DNA of 64,000 nucleotides from the NCBI GenBank assembly GCA_027625915.1, contig JANTQA010000047.1:7006001-7070000 (forward strand). Direction: 5' to 3'. Source of the stretch: Anaeramoeba flamelloides. Taxonomy: Eukaryota > Metamonada > Anaeramoebidae. How positions within the stretch are numbered: the first letter of the stretch is position 1; every line of letters starts with the position of its first letter. The notes beneath the pieces were generated by a model. The model was not told the origin of the DNA. It did no database searches and saw only the letters and a program-made list of their open reading frames with translations. Both the position numbers and the translations under genes were made by a program. This document shows positions 20,670 through 33,400 of this stretch, in pieces.

Positions 20670-23361
20670 TTAATTTTTGTGTTCCATATGAGGATATTTC
20701 CATTCTGTAAGACCTACAAAAGATTCTTTTGTTGAACGAGGAGATACCCAATTATGAAGATTATCTACTGAACCAGCCTTTTGGTTATTTCCTGAAGCAC
20801 GAGCGCCACCGAAAGGTTGTTGGCCAACTACGGAACCTGTTGATTTACAGTTGATGTAAAAGTTACCGGCGGTGTATCTAAGTTGTTTGGAAGCTTTCAC
20901 GATGATATCTCTATCTTGAGCATAGATGGATCCTGTAAGGGCGTATTCAGATGTTTTGTCAGCAATCTTGAGGATATCATCAAATTCGTTGTCTTCATAT
21001 ACGTGAAGGGTGAGAACTGGTCCAAAGATTTCTTCTTTCATCATTTTGTTAAGAGGATCTTTGCTAACAAAGATTGTTGGTTCAATAAACCATCCTTTCG
21101 ATGAGTCACATTTTCCTCCGAATATTAATTCACAATCTGGATCTTCTTTGGCATCGTCAATATATTTTTTAATTGATTTGTATGCAGATTTATCAATGAC
21201 AGCAGTCATGAAAACGGAGAAATCGTCTGATTGGCCAACCTTGATTTGGGAGACTTTGTCAAGTAATTTTTTTTTAAATTCTGGCCAAATGGAGCGTGGG
21301 ATGTATGCTCTTGAAAGTGCTGAACATTTTTGTCCTTGATATTCAAAGGCTGCTCTGATCATTCCATTGATTCCACTGTCAACATCACATGTTGGATGAT
21401 AAATATGGAAATTTTTTCCTCCAGTTTCTCTATTATTTTTTGAAATTTGAATTTTTTGTTTGATTAATAGTTTTTGATAATTAAGAAATTTTAATAATCA
21501 GACAAATAAAAAAGAATATAAAATTAATGAATAATTAATTAATGTCTAAATTAATACTTTGATTTTATCGAGTCATTTTAAAAATATGTAAACAAATTGT
21601 TTTCAAAAAGTATCTTTTAAACGGCAAATAAACTTTAATAGAGCGATTTATTTTAACGAGAGTAAAAGTGTATATCATCACACTCTTTTAAATCTTATTT
21701 TATATAAATGGTTAAACAATTTTTAATCATGTACAAAGCCAATGGCTTTTATATTTATTGATTAATGAAATTTTAATTAGTCTATTAGAGTCTATTATTT
21801 TTTGTTTTGACACATTCATTTAAAATATCTTTGTCTATAAGTTTTTATATTTTCAATATAATTTACTTGGGTTAAATGATCGAGTTTATAATAAATGCGA
21901 ATGAAATAAAAGGATGCATTATTTGGTAATTTATCATTACTCTTTTTTTTAAAAAATTTAAATTTTGCACTTATTTTGATCCAAATATATTATCATAATA
22001 ACCATTTGTTTAATTTTGCAGTAATTGTCGTGAAGAAGAAAAAAAAAAGTTTTGGTTTTAAGATTGTGAATCTGTCTTGAAAAAACAATCGTTTTAAAAG
22101 AAAGATTCAAAAAATTAAAATATAATAAAATGGAAGAGAGAAAAAGAAATAATAATAAAAAAAATAATAATTACCCAACAATTCTTGGATAGTTTTTATA
22201 TAAGTTCATCATATTTTTTGCAGAGTGAAGCCAGATTTTGTTAAATACTGGTGTTGATCCTGTGAAATGACAGCCAGCAAAGTCTGGGTGATCAAGAAGT
22301 TGTGTTCCCATTGTTCTACCTGAACCTGGAATGAATTGAATAACACCGTCTGGAAGTCCTGCTTCTTGCAAGATTTTGTACATCAAATAGTTGGAATATA
22401 CTGCTGATGATGCTGGTTTCCAAATTGTTGTATTTCCCATGATTGCTGGGGCAGTTGGAAGATTGATTCCAATAGCGGAAAAGTTAAATGGTGTAATGGC
22501 TACAACATAACCTTCCAATGGTCGGTATTCAACATGGTTCCAAATGTGGTTTGGATTGATCTGTGGTTGTCTTGAATAAATTGATTGTCCAAAGTAGGTG
22601 TTAAATCTTAAGAAATCACAAGCTTCTCCAATAACATCAATTTCTCTTTTGGTTTTTGAAATAAAAAAAGGTTTGGGAAAAGAGGTATAAAGAAGGAAGA
22701 AAAAAAGAGAAAAAGGAAAAAAAAAAAAAAAAAATTAAAAATTTAATATCAAAAAGAAGAAAAAAATAAAGTGTAATTTAAAAAGTGAAAAAATATTTAC
22801 GCTTGCCAGACATTTTTTCCTTGTCCAAGCATTGTAGATGCAAGAAGTTCGTATTTGTATTTGGTTGACATCAAATCTGCTGCTTTTAAAAAGATAGCTG
22901 ATCTATCACTGTATGGTAAATTCATCCAGTCTTCCTTGGCTTTAAGTGATCCTTCAATTGCCTTTTGGATAAGTGGGGTTGTTACCTTGTGGAATCTAGC
23001 AATTGGTGATTGGTGATCAGAGCAAATTAATTGATCTTGAAGTTGTCCTGTTCTGTATTCTTTGCCGTTAATGATTAATGGGATTTCAAAAGGTGCGGCA
23101 TTTCTCATTTTTTGGCATGCTTTTCTTAAAAGAGATGCTTCTTTTGATCCGACTGCAAAGTTGAACTGTATTCGCACAAAGGTTGTTTGTTTTAAGTTTG
23201 TGTTTTATTTTTGTTGTGGGTATTTAATCAAGAATTCGTTGAGGATCTTTGAAGAAAATTGTTGGGAAAGAACAAAATTTTAAAAAAAAAGTAGAAAAAA
23301 AAAAATTTACACAAGGTTCGTTTTTTGGTACGGGAATATTAACTCTGGCGAAGTTATTCAT
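20670..23361 (-). CDS. ALDH4A1: Delta-1-pyrroline-5-carboxylate dehydrogenase (ALDH4 family)
   Basis: Oxidises glutamate semialdehyde (from pyrroline-5-carboxylate) to glutamate with NAD+, the second step of proline breakdown, mitochondrial in most eukaryotes. Four exons give 548 residues, close to the family norm: 23361-23311, 23165-22801, 22645-22175 and 21429-20670. Each junction restores conserved sequence: VWQA-EIDVIGEACDFLRF across intron 2 and YPRIVG-ETGGKNFH across intron 3. Donors are GTAAAT, GTAAAT and GTAATT. Signature features are AITPFNFSAIG, FTGSTPVF (NAD site), the general base Glu297 in ETGGKNFH, the nucleophile Cys331 in YQGQKCSAL, EEIFGPVLT and GQQPFGGARASG. The N terminus (MNNFARVNIPVPKNEP) is short and lacks an obvious basic amphipathic presequence. 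Exon 1 placement is the least certain part. Introns are 145, 155 and 745 nt. Confidence 0.95.
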
Positions 23362-23816
23362 TATTACTGTTGTTATTTAAGTGTGAAAGAGATAAAAAAA
23401 AATGAAATTTCCATTATTTTGAAAGAGGTTAATTTGTCGGGTTTTATTTTTAAAAGCGGTCTTTGGTATAAAACATTGTCTCAAATACGAATAAGGAAAG
23501 ATGGTAATTTTTTTCGAAAATTGTTCCAAAAAAAAAGTAAAACTGTTTGAAAAGAAGGTTTTAGTTTATAAATTCAATTTTTAGCTTTTATTTGGCAAAT
23601 AATATTCAACAGTTTTGAGAAAACAAAATGTATTTTTAAAATAATTAACATCTACAATTTGCTTAAGTAAAGTCAAATATCTTCTATTTTATTTGTCCAG
23701 TGGTTAAAATTGTTTGATAAGGCTGAAAAATTAGAATCTGAATATTTTTTTCTGAGTTTTTTTTTTATTATGTTTTTAAAATAAGACTTGCAGACATTAT
23801 AAATTACTCGATCAAA

Positions 23817-24080
23817 TCAAAAGTTGTGCTTCTTGTTTCTTTTTCCAAGTGGTTTTTTTATTAAAACCTCAAAGAAAGTGACAAGACTCAATAAGCAAAA
23901 ATGTTCGGATTGCTCAAAGTTCTTGAATTTAATTAAAAAGTCCAAAACGAATTTGTCAGATACACAATAAATACTATCCTTTTGTCTTTTGGTAATCAAT
24001 CGTGTGGCACTTGGCCAAGATAAAAGGATTGTATTTGTGGTACCTTTGAAGAATTTATTTGGAATTTCGATCCTAAAAAA
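23817..24080 (-). CDS. Possible orphan exon of an unrecognised gene
   Basis: A frame free of stops for more than 300 bases on the minus strand follows a good acceptor (CTTTTTTTAG at about 24074). It reads IEIPNKFFKGTTNTILLSW, SATRLITKRQKDSIYCVSDK, LDFLIKFKNFEQSEHF and FFEVLIKKPLGKRNKK, then TAA at its low end. Composition is less Lys/Asn/Phe-biased than chance frames here. I recognise no family and no upstream exon; it could be a fossil gene piece or chance. Confidence 0.25.
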   Translation of the reverse strand, partial: FFRIEIPNKFFKGTTNTILLSWPSATRLITKRQKDSIYCVSDKFVLDFLIKFKNFEQSEHFCLLSLVTFFEVLIKKPLGKRNKKHNF

Positions 24081-24145
24081 AGCAATTGTTTCAAAACAAG
24101 GATCAAAGGTAAAATTTTTTGTTGAAAATTTTAATAATAATTTAA

Positions 24146-24350
24146 GGTTTACAGTCCTTGTTATGTGAAAAAAGATTATCTTGTATTTTGTGAAGTGACT
24201 TGTTTTTTTGGTTCTTATTTGATAGGTCTCGAACTATGAATGAATGAGAAGAGTTGTTCAGAAAGGCTATTTTTGTATTTATTTATTTGATTTTTTTCCA
24301 AAAATAGAATTTATGACCCTACCAAAATTGATTTGTGGTAAGTTATTAAT
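24146..24350 (+). mobile_element. Single arm of the TTAA-flanked fold-back element
   Basis: It begins GGTTTACAGTCCTTG right after TTAA (24142-24145), then shares AAAAGATTATCTTGTATT, GTTTTTTTGGTTCTTA, AAAGGCTATTTTTGT and GTAAGTTATTAAT with the left arm at 59872-60070. No matching right arm was found nearby. Confidence 0.6.
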
Positions 24351-26746
24351 CAATGCTTTTGGCCCTTGGTCTTTCAATTGAAATATTCAATCTCCTTTTG
24401 TGCAATTAACTCATAATGTTTTTTTTTTTTAAAAGTTCTAAATAAAACCAAACTTCAATTTCACTTGAGAATATAAAAGTAACATTTTTGAAATAATTTG
24501 TCTTCTATGGTATTAGTCTTACACTCTTAAATTGGGATTTCAAAAAAATAACAAACAAATAATACATTTTTTTAACATGTTTGAAATGGTATTAGTCAGC
24601 ATATCAAATTTTATATAGGTTTTATAAATATTCACAAAAAATTTGAAAAATAAAATTTCAGGAAGATAACAAAATATATATATTATTATATATTTAATGT
24701 TTATGGTCGCTATTTGATCTGGTCTATTGTCCCTGTACATAAACAATTATTTAAGAACGAAGTTGTAGGTTTGGACATAAATTTGGAATTTATATTGGCT
24801 AGTAGAATATGTATATCTTTTTCTTTAATTTTTGGTTTATTATTTTTATTTATTTCTTTTTTATTTTTTTAATTGTTTTCTTGTGTTTTCTTATTTATAT
24901 GATTTTTTTTTAATTTTTAGCTATTTTGGCCCAAATAATTCTTCTAGACACTCTGATTCCATTTCGTTATAGCCCGGGAATTCCAATAACATAAAAATAC
25001 CTTTTTTCTGTTTTTTCAAGGTTAATAAACGCACTTGAAAATAAATATTTATTTTGGGCGAATTACCAATTTCATATATTTTGAGGATTTCTTTTCAAAA
25101 AAAAAAAATCATAAAAAAAAGCACTTAATTTATCATATATCCACAAAAAGATATTAATTTGTGATATTTTGGACATATTTTAATCAACTAACTGTCCTGG
25201 TTTAATATTGTGTTAGAATCAATATATATATATATATATTAATTTTTTCGACTTTTTTTTTTTTTACAATTTATCACAAATAACTTAAGAATTGATATAA
25301 AAAATGTACCAAAAATGAAGCAATGCGAAATGAGAGTAAAATTTATTATATTATTAACATCTCAAAAAATCAATTTTACCTTTTTTTAATTTTTGTGATT
25401 TTTTTATAATAAATTATTTTTTTCTGTGAACAACCAAAACGATAATATTGTGTAAATTCATACAAATTTGAATACCCCAAGCGAAAAAAGATCATAACAT
25501 ATTGAAATAACTTATACTTGTAAACATCTTTTTCAAATTTCAGATAATGTAATACTTACGGAGAATCATTTTTTTATAACCTAACCTATTGATAACTGAA
25601 AGTTATCTCAAAAAATAAAGCGGTTAAGTCACCAAATCGAATTTTACAAAGGCAAAAAATGTAACAGGAAATTAGATATCACCTTTGAACAAGAATAAAT
25701 CTCCCAATATTTACTGTTGAAATGAATAATAAACAAAAAAAAAATCTTTTCATTTTCATACCCCACATTTCTTATAGAAAGAAGTTTTCAAACAAATATA
25801 GTGAAGCTTCAAGCCCCACTTTATGAATTTTTTTCTTTTTTTTTCTGATTTAATTTTACATACATATACTTGATCCGAGAAGACCTACAAATGAAAACAA
25901 GATTACCAACATGAAAAAAAGCCCAATAACTAAAAATTTACCCTATTTAAATGTCAAATACCTTTCATCTGAAAAACGTACTTTATGTCCAGTATAGGGT
26001 CATTATTTAGTAATACACCCATAAGATAATATATAATTTAAACAATTCCTTTGCTAATTAAATAAAATATAAAATCACTTTTGCAGATACGCCTCTCCAC
26101 CCAATGGAAGATTGCCAAAAATATAATCTGAAAAAAAATAAAAAAATTCTATTTTCTACCACCCATTTTAATATTCACCAAGCTGTTTTTGTTTAAAATA
26201 TTAATAATTTTATAAAAATATAATAAAATATATATCTAGAATTGTGACTTACTTGATATAATAAATTGAAAAAAAAATAATATATACATTAGTATCCAAG
26301 AATAACTAATAGTTAACACCGTTCAATAATTCATTTTTATATCATTTTAAATGTATCAAAACTTAATATATTTAAAATATAAAAAAAAATAAAAGGAAAA
26401 ACTATAAAAAAATTAATTATAATTGTCGAAATTGAATATTATGTTTTTTTTAGTACTGAAACTTTCACTGAAAAGAAAGTTAAGAATAATATTTTTTGCT
26501 AATAATTATTCAAGTATAAAAATTGATTACATATTATCATTTTTCTGTATGTTTTCTATATATTTTTAAAAAATTTTATATTAAGCTATTAATCTTTTGT
26601 AAAAAAAAAAATAAAGAAAAAGAAAAAAAAAGAAAAAGAAAAACAAAGAAAAAGAAATCAAAAAAAAGAACAAAAATAAAAAAAAAAAATAAACTAAAAA
26701 AGAAAAATTTTTCAAAAGAAAAAAAAAATAGAAACAAAAATTTTTT

Positions 26747-26924
26747 ATCGATAATCTTTCTATCGGGTTTTTGCTCCTCCTGTCCAGGACTTGGATAGTT
26801 TCTAATTTGGTCATGAAAATGATAAATTTATTATAAATATATATTTTAATTATTTTTCTTCTTCTCTTTTTTTTATTTGATGATTTTTCTTTAATTACTC
26901 CTTTCTATAAATAAATAAATAAAT
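26747..26924 (+). mobile_element. LINE/SINE-like 3' end with (TAAA)n tail, copy 1
   Basis: About 180 bp nearly colinear with 39041-39223. Shared blocks are ATCGATAA, TTCTATYGGGTTTTT, AGGACKTGGATAGTTTCTAA, CATGAAAATGATAAATTT, TTATTTTTCTTCTTCT and TTTAATTACTCCTTTCTATA, ending in ATAAATAAATAAATA. Two independent copies ending at the same simple tail are typical of 3' ends of non-LTR retrotransposons or their SINEs. No reverse transcriptase frame is present. Confidence 0.65.
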
Positions 26925-27482
26925 AGAAACAAAAATTTTCAATTAGAAAAAATAATTCTGATCCAAAAATTGGAAAGTATTTTTTTGAGAAAAGAATAAA
27001 ATAATAAAACTTCAAAACAACATCCATTAACAATATAAAGTAAAAAAAAATTATAAAGTAGCTTTGATTTAAAAAATAGTTTTAAGAATAATTCAAAAGT
27101 AATAAAAAAAAAAATATGAATAAATTAAAAAATTTTTTTGTAACTTTCTTATTTTTTGTTTTACTAAAATAAGATAATTATAACACTTTATCGTTAAAAT
27201 GAAAACATTCGACATAACTTAAAGAGAAATTGAATATGATAAATACCATGGTTATTTTAAAAATGGAATAAAGTAATGTCTTTTTGAATTAATAATAAAA
27301 AATAAATGAATGAATTAAGAATGGAATAGAATAGAAAAAAAATAAAAAATAAAAATAAAAGTTCTTTGAATAAATCATAAAAACTGTAACATATGAATTT
27401 ATAATGTGTTTCCAAGAAGTTCACTGTGAAAATTCAAGAATCAAAATTTATAAAATATTTTTTTATTCATTTTTTCATTTCT

Positions 27483-30400
27483 TTAATCGGATTCTGATTT
27501 TTCAGAGCTGGATTTTTCTGAATCCAAAACCGATTTTATTTTACCCAAATCTGATTTATCTGAATCTGAACTTGTTCGATTTGAATTTTCTGAATCATAT
27601 TTTTCTGATTTTTCTGAATTCGATCTTGTCCCCTTTTTATCCAAATTTAATTCTTTTTGTTCTTCTTCTGATTTTTTAGAGTTTTTTTTTTCTTTTGATT
27701 CTGTTTTTTTTGCCCCTTTGTGTTTTTTCTCATCTATTATTTTATTTTTTTTATCATTTCCACCATCAGCCTTTTCTCTCCCTCTTTGTTGTTGTTTAAG
27801 ATCTTCGTTCAATTCAATATATAATTTTTTAATTATTTTGTCATATTTTTTTGTTAATTCGAATCTTTTTAATTTTTGGGTATCTGTCAAAAGATTCGAT
27901 TCAATTGTAAATGAAACAGGTTCAAGATATATTTTTCTAGGAATTTCAAACCCCTTTAGTTGAAATTTAAGACCCAATTCTCTAATTTCCTTTTCAAATC
28001 GTTTAACATTGTCTTCATTTTTACAATAATCTTCCTGTTCTTCAACGCCTTTGATTTCTAAAGAATCAAAATCTGGCACAATAAAAGCTATTGGGTAACT
28101 TTCATAGGAACTCCCAAAGACCCAAATTTGAGCAACGTTTTTATGTTGGATGAAATAGTTTTCGAGAGGCTCCACAGAAATATATTCACCCTGTGCAAGT
28201 TTAACAATATTTTTCTTTCGATCAATAATACTTAAGGAACCATTTTTATTAAATCGCCCAATATCACCAGTTTTAAACCATTTATCTTTAGTGAGTGCTT
28301 CTTTTGTCTTTTCTGGATCTTTGTAATAACCCTGGAAAACAGTTGGTCCTCGTAACCATACTTCCCCTTTATTATCTTTAGCATAATATTCCATTTCAGG
28401 CACATCTACAAGTTTCGCCTCCACACTGGTCTTTGGTGCACCGATATCTCCAAGTACAACATTAGAAAGGTTTCCAAAAGCGCCACCCGCAGCAGTTTCT
28501 GTTAATCTAATAGGCAGGGATATAAAAGATATCAACAAAATACAGATAATTTATTAAATAAAAAAATATAAATCATTATTAATATGAAAATATTTGAGAA
28601 TATATATTTTTGTAAAAAAAGTGTAAAAAAAAAAATTTTAAACCGGTTTTTGGAAAACTGTTAAAAAAACTTGATATAGAATAATTTCCATAACTGTTTT
28701 TAGAAATCTTTTTAACCACACATAATTCAAATAATATTAAAAAAAAAAATAAATAAATTTTACTTACCCATATCCTTGCACAACACATGGTGTAAAACAT
28801 ACCCTTAAAAAGTTATGGTGTTCCTTAGACAATGGGGCGGAACCTGAAATAACCACTCTTACTCGACCACCAAGTTTTTTTTTAATTTTTTTAAAAACAA
28901 TGGAATTCCAAAAAGTTGAATTTTTATTTTTTGTTAGATTTTTGCTTTTTGATTTGTAACCTTTATTAAACATCCATTTTGAAATACCACCCTTTTTTTC
29001 AACAGTAGCCAAAACACGATCATAAATTCTACTGAAGACCCTTGGAACACCTGCCATCACAGTTGGCTTTAATTCTGAAATGTCATTAACTAATAATCGA
29101 ATATTTCCACAATAAAACCCAATTCTTGCACCATGATATGTTAGCCACGTATGGAGTACCCTTTCAAAAATATGTGCCAACGGTAAGAAACTAATAAAAG
29201 ATTCATCCCCGTGAGCTTTGAACCCCTATTAAAATGAAAATAAAATAAATAAATAAAAGTAAATTTAAATAAATATGTTTTTTCATAAAAAGTGAAATTA
29301 ATAACAAAGAGAAAAACTTACACAACCAAAACTATAATTGTTCAAAAATCATATTTGCAAATTATTATAAAATTAGTAATTATTAATAATAAAAAAAAAA
29401 GAGGTAATATAAAGAAATAATGGGAAAAATGATTTATTCAAAATAAAATGAGTTTATTTGTTTAATTTTTAAGTATAAAAATAAAGATTAAAAAAAAAAA
29501 AATTTTTTTTTTATTCAAATGAAGAGATGAATATTTAAAATTAAAGATAATTTCAAAAGGTAATTAACATGTTTTTTATCTTTTATTAATCATGAAACAA
29601 TTCCACCTTTTTTAAATAAGACAGTACATTCTCCCAATTTTGAAAATTTTAATTATAACTACATTTGTTAAAAAATTTTTTTTTAATCTGATAAATACTA
29701 ATGAAAATTTGAAAATAAAATACTATTAAGAGTTTGATTTGTGAAAAGAAACATAATAAATCATACAATATTGAAATATTTTCATATATATATATATATA
29801 TATTTTGAACATTTTTTATGATTTAAATTCTTGGTTTTAGTTAAATTTTGTTTTGAATCTAGAATTGTGTTTATGGGAATCATTATAATTAATACAAAAA
29901 CAAATCAAAAAAATCGAAATGGGAAAAGTGCATTTTGAACAATACTTTTTTGAGACCCAAATAAGAAAGATCAATTTTCTGAATAAACTTGTTGGAATCA
30001 AAGAATAAAAAAATTTTTTAACCCGAGTATATGTTCGACGATTTGTATCTTCTTTACCCCTTTTTCCTTGGATAAATAAACATGGTATTACCTTCAAATT
30101 TTACACCCCTTACTATTTATTGTTTTTTTACTGTGATCTTTTTTTCCAATTTTGTTTTCGAAATTCTTTTTTCAATTATTGTTATCAATGTTTGAAAAAA
30201 CTAAGAATATTATTTCAAAGATTAAGAGAATAAGGAAAGAATTATACAACTCAAAAAAAAAAAAAAAATCAAATGTTTTGTCTAAAAGAGAATTAGAAAA
30301 ACTGATAAATTCACTTTTTCTTAGAACTAACCCACATACGATTGTTTATAAATAATAGAAATAATTAACTTCAGATTAGAGTTGATATTCCTAAAAGAAA

Positions 30401-33400
30401 TACCAGAACAAACTTAAATATTTCTAAAAAAAAACTAAAGCAAAATACAGAAATATTTTGGTTTTTTCAATTTGATGGAAAATTAATTGTTTTAAAATCA
30501 AAATGTTTAACCTAAATAGTAAAATAAATGTGGAAATTTTTTGAAAAAAATTCAAATTTGTAAATTTCTCACAATTTAAATAGGAAAAGAAGGTAAAAGG
30601 TATTAGGATTTTCTTTTAGAAAATTTCGTGGGCTAATATGAAAATTCCCTATTTTTAGATTTTAAACATGATTTATTAAGAATAGAGTCAAACAAACCCA
30701 AAATTTTATGAAGTTTTAGTTTAAACTTTTAGTTTATCTGTATAGTCCTTAAGGATTATTCACGTTTTATGCTCTATTCATATTACTTTTATGACTAACA
30801 GCACATCCGTTAACTTAATAGAATGCCAAGCCAATATCTTGTTCTAATTTAAAAAGGAATTTTATTTAGAAACTTTTCTATTTGGTCTAAAGCCATTTTT
30901 TAAAACAAAGTTGAAATTTGCCTTGAAAAGGTCCGAAAATGAAAAGTTCATCGTTCCTGGGTATATTCAAATTATTTTCAATAGTCATAGAGCACACTTC
31001 AAAAAATCAATATACATTTGAAAATAATTTGAATATTCCAGTATTATATTAAAAAAAATGTTTTTAAATTTGCCTTCTTTTGTTCGAAAATACATTAAAG
31101 TTTTTGATCACCATTAAATGATTTAATTCAAATTTCTCAAAAATCACAAAAATTTGCAATACTGAGATTAGAAAAAATAATTTTTACAAGTTGATGTATC
31201 TAATTTCACCCCCATACATAGTATAAAATCTGAAGAGTTATTCCAAGTATTTATAAGAAAATAAATTCATATAAAAAGTTGAGTAGAACAATAATTATTC
31301 CCTTTCATTCAGAGAAACTCTTTTTACAATACAATAATTCTTGGCCAAACCTGATCCAAGACCGCATTTCTCTGAGAGGTTAATTTTTATCAATTTTGAT
31401 ATCTTCTGGGAGATATTTCCAATATTTATGAAATTGATTATCTAAAAAATGTTGAAACAAAAAAAAAAAAATAAATAAATAATAAATAATTAATCAAAAA
31501 AGAGTTTACTCTGCACCAGCAGCAGACGCTACTATATTCTCGTGTGTTAGTAAAACACCCTTTGGAAGACCTGTTGTTCCGGAGGTATACATAATTGTTG
31601 CAAGCGAATCTGGCTCGGGGATTACTATCTGATCTTCCTTAAAATGCTTTTTCCCAACTGTCAGCATTTGAGAGCATGTAATTATTCGGATTCCTTTTTT
31701 CCTCGCCGATTTTTTGTATTCTCGATCATAGTCCGAATCCATGCTGATAATAAGCTCAAGAGCTGGACAATCATCTTTCATTTCAATTAACTTTGGGATT
31801 TTGTTTTTGTCACAAACTACCATTTTAATACTTGAATGGTTCAAAATGTGAACTGAAGATTCTGGCCCAAGTGTGTCATATAGTGATACAATTACAAACC
31901 CAAAACTGTAACATGCTTGTTCTGCCAATTTCCCTATTTTTATTTTTTAGGATATAAAAAATTTCAAGTGAGGTTAGTAAACATGGTAATGAAAAAATTT
32001 TTTCACTTTTTAAGAATTTCAATTATAAAAAAAAATTGATTGGTTAATGAAAGATCTTTGATCAAAAAAGGATTTTTCAAGATATTTTAAATTTAAGTTG
32101 AAAAATCCATTTTTTTAGGTTCTATTAAGATTTTTTTTTTAAATTTAAGAGTAAAAAATTTGAAAAATTTTTTGTTTCAAAGCTAAGAGGTCATATATAT
32201 ATATATATTTTCAAAAGTATTTTAAATTTAATAAATATCTCTCAAATGGGGAATGAATTATTTTGGCTATTAAAGAATTATTTTTTGTTTAAATTGAAAA
32301 AATAAAAAAAAAAAAAAAAAGCAATTAGCTTTTCAAGAATTTAAAAGAATTGAGTAAAGTCTTTGATTTTTTACACTATTCTTTTGAATTCTGGAAAATC
32401 TCGGCACTTAACGGCAATACACAACACTCTACAGTACTCGAAGGACACACTCACTACACTTTCCAGAATTTAAAAAAAGAGAAAAATAACCTATTTTACT
32501 CTATTCTTACAAACCCTGGAAAACATAGGATACTTCCGTTAGGTTTTTTTTTAATTTTTGAAATGAACAGAAAATTTTTGAAAATTTAGGTTTATTTCAA
32601 AAAGTAAAAAAAACCTATTACACGTCATATTTATCTTGAGTATTTTTTTATATATTTTAATTTTATTAGATAAATATAGGACGTTCAAAACTATTAGTTG
32701 TTATCTATTAAAGAAAATATCTCATAATTGAATTAAACCAAATTTCATCCTTCTATTTTTTGAAAATTTTCTACAAAAATAGATCTTTTTTTCTTGGTTA
32801 GACACTCTCAAAAATCACGGGAATATTAAACGCAATAAATACAAAGGTGCAAAGACTTTTAAGTTGTTTATTCTTGGTTATAATACAAATAAATCCCATT
32901 TAACAATGATGAAATGTTAATGAAAGAAATATTTTTTGTTTAACTTGAAATTTTCATGTTTTATTTTTTTATTTTGATAATTCCAAAAGAATTCAATTTG
33001 AGTTTTTTGGAGATTATATCAAGAGTAATTTAAAATTTTTTTGTAATTTAGAAGAAAAATTTTGTACTTTTTTGAAAAATTACAAATCTAGTGAAAAAAC
33101 TTTAAAAATAAAGATTTCAATTTTTATATAAACTAAATTTCTTAATAAATGGGAAAATTTTTTTTTTATTTTTTTATTTTTTTTTCATTTTTTTTTTACT
33201 TTTTTTTATTTGATTTTTAGATGAAAAAAAATATTTCTAGTGTATAGAAATGAATATTAAAATCTTAATTTTTTTATTATAATAAATAATTTCAATTTAT
33301 AAAAATATTTATTTTCAAAATTTGATTTTTAATGGGCCAATGATTTTGAAATGGAGTTTATATGTAATATATTTCGCCATTTCCAAAAAATTCTAAGATT

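Larger units (their letters stand above)
23362..27482. other. Spacer between ALDH4A1 and ACSL
   Basis: It contains a possible orphan exon (23817-24080), one arm of the TTAA fold-back family (24146-24350) and a LINE-like 3' tail (26747-26924). A Lys-rich open frame at 26580-26800 is a product of A-rich sequence. Nothing else was recognised. Confidence 0.5.

Noticed and set aside
26523-26814. Lys-rich (+) and Phe/Leu-rich (-) open frames
   Set aside because: Both come from one A/G-rich simple-sequence stretch upstream of the LINE-like tail.
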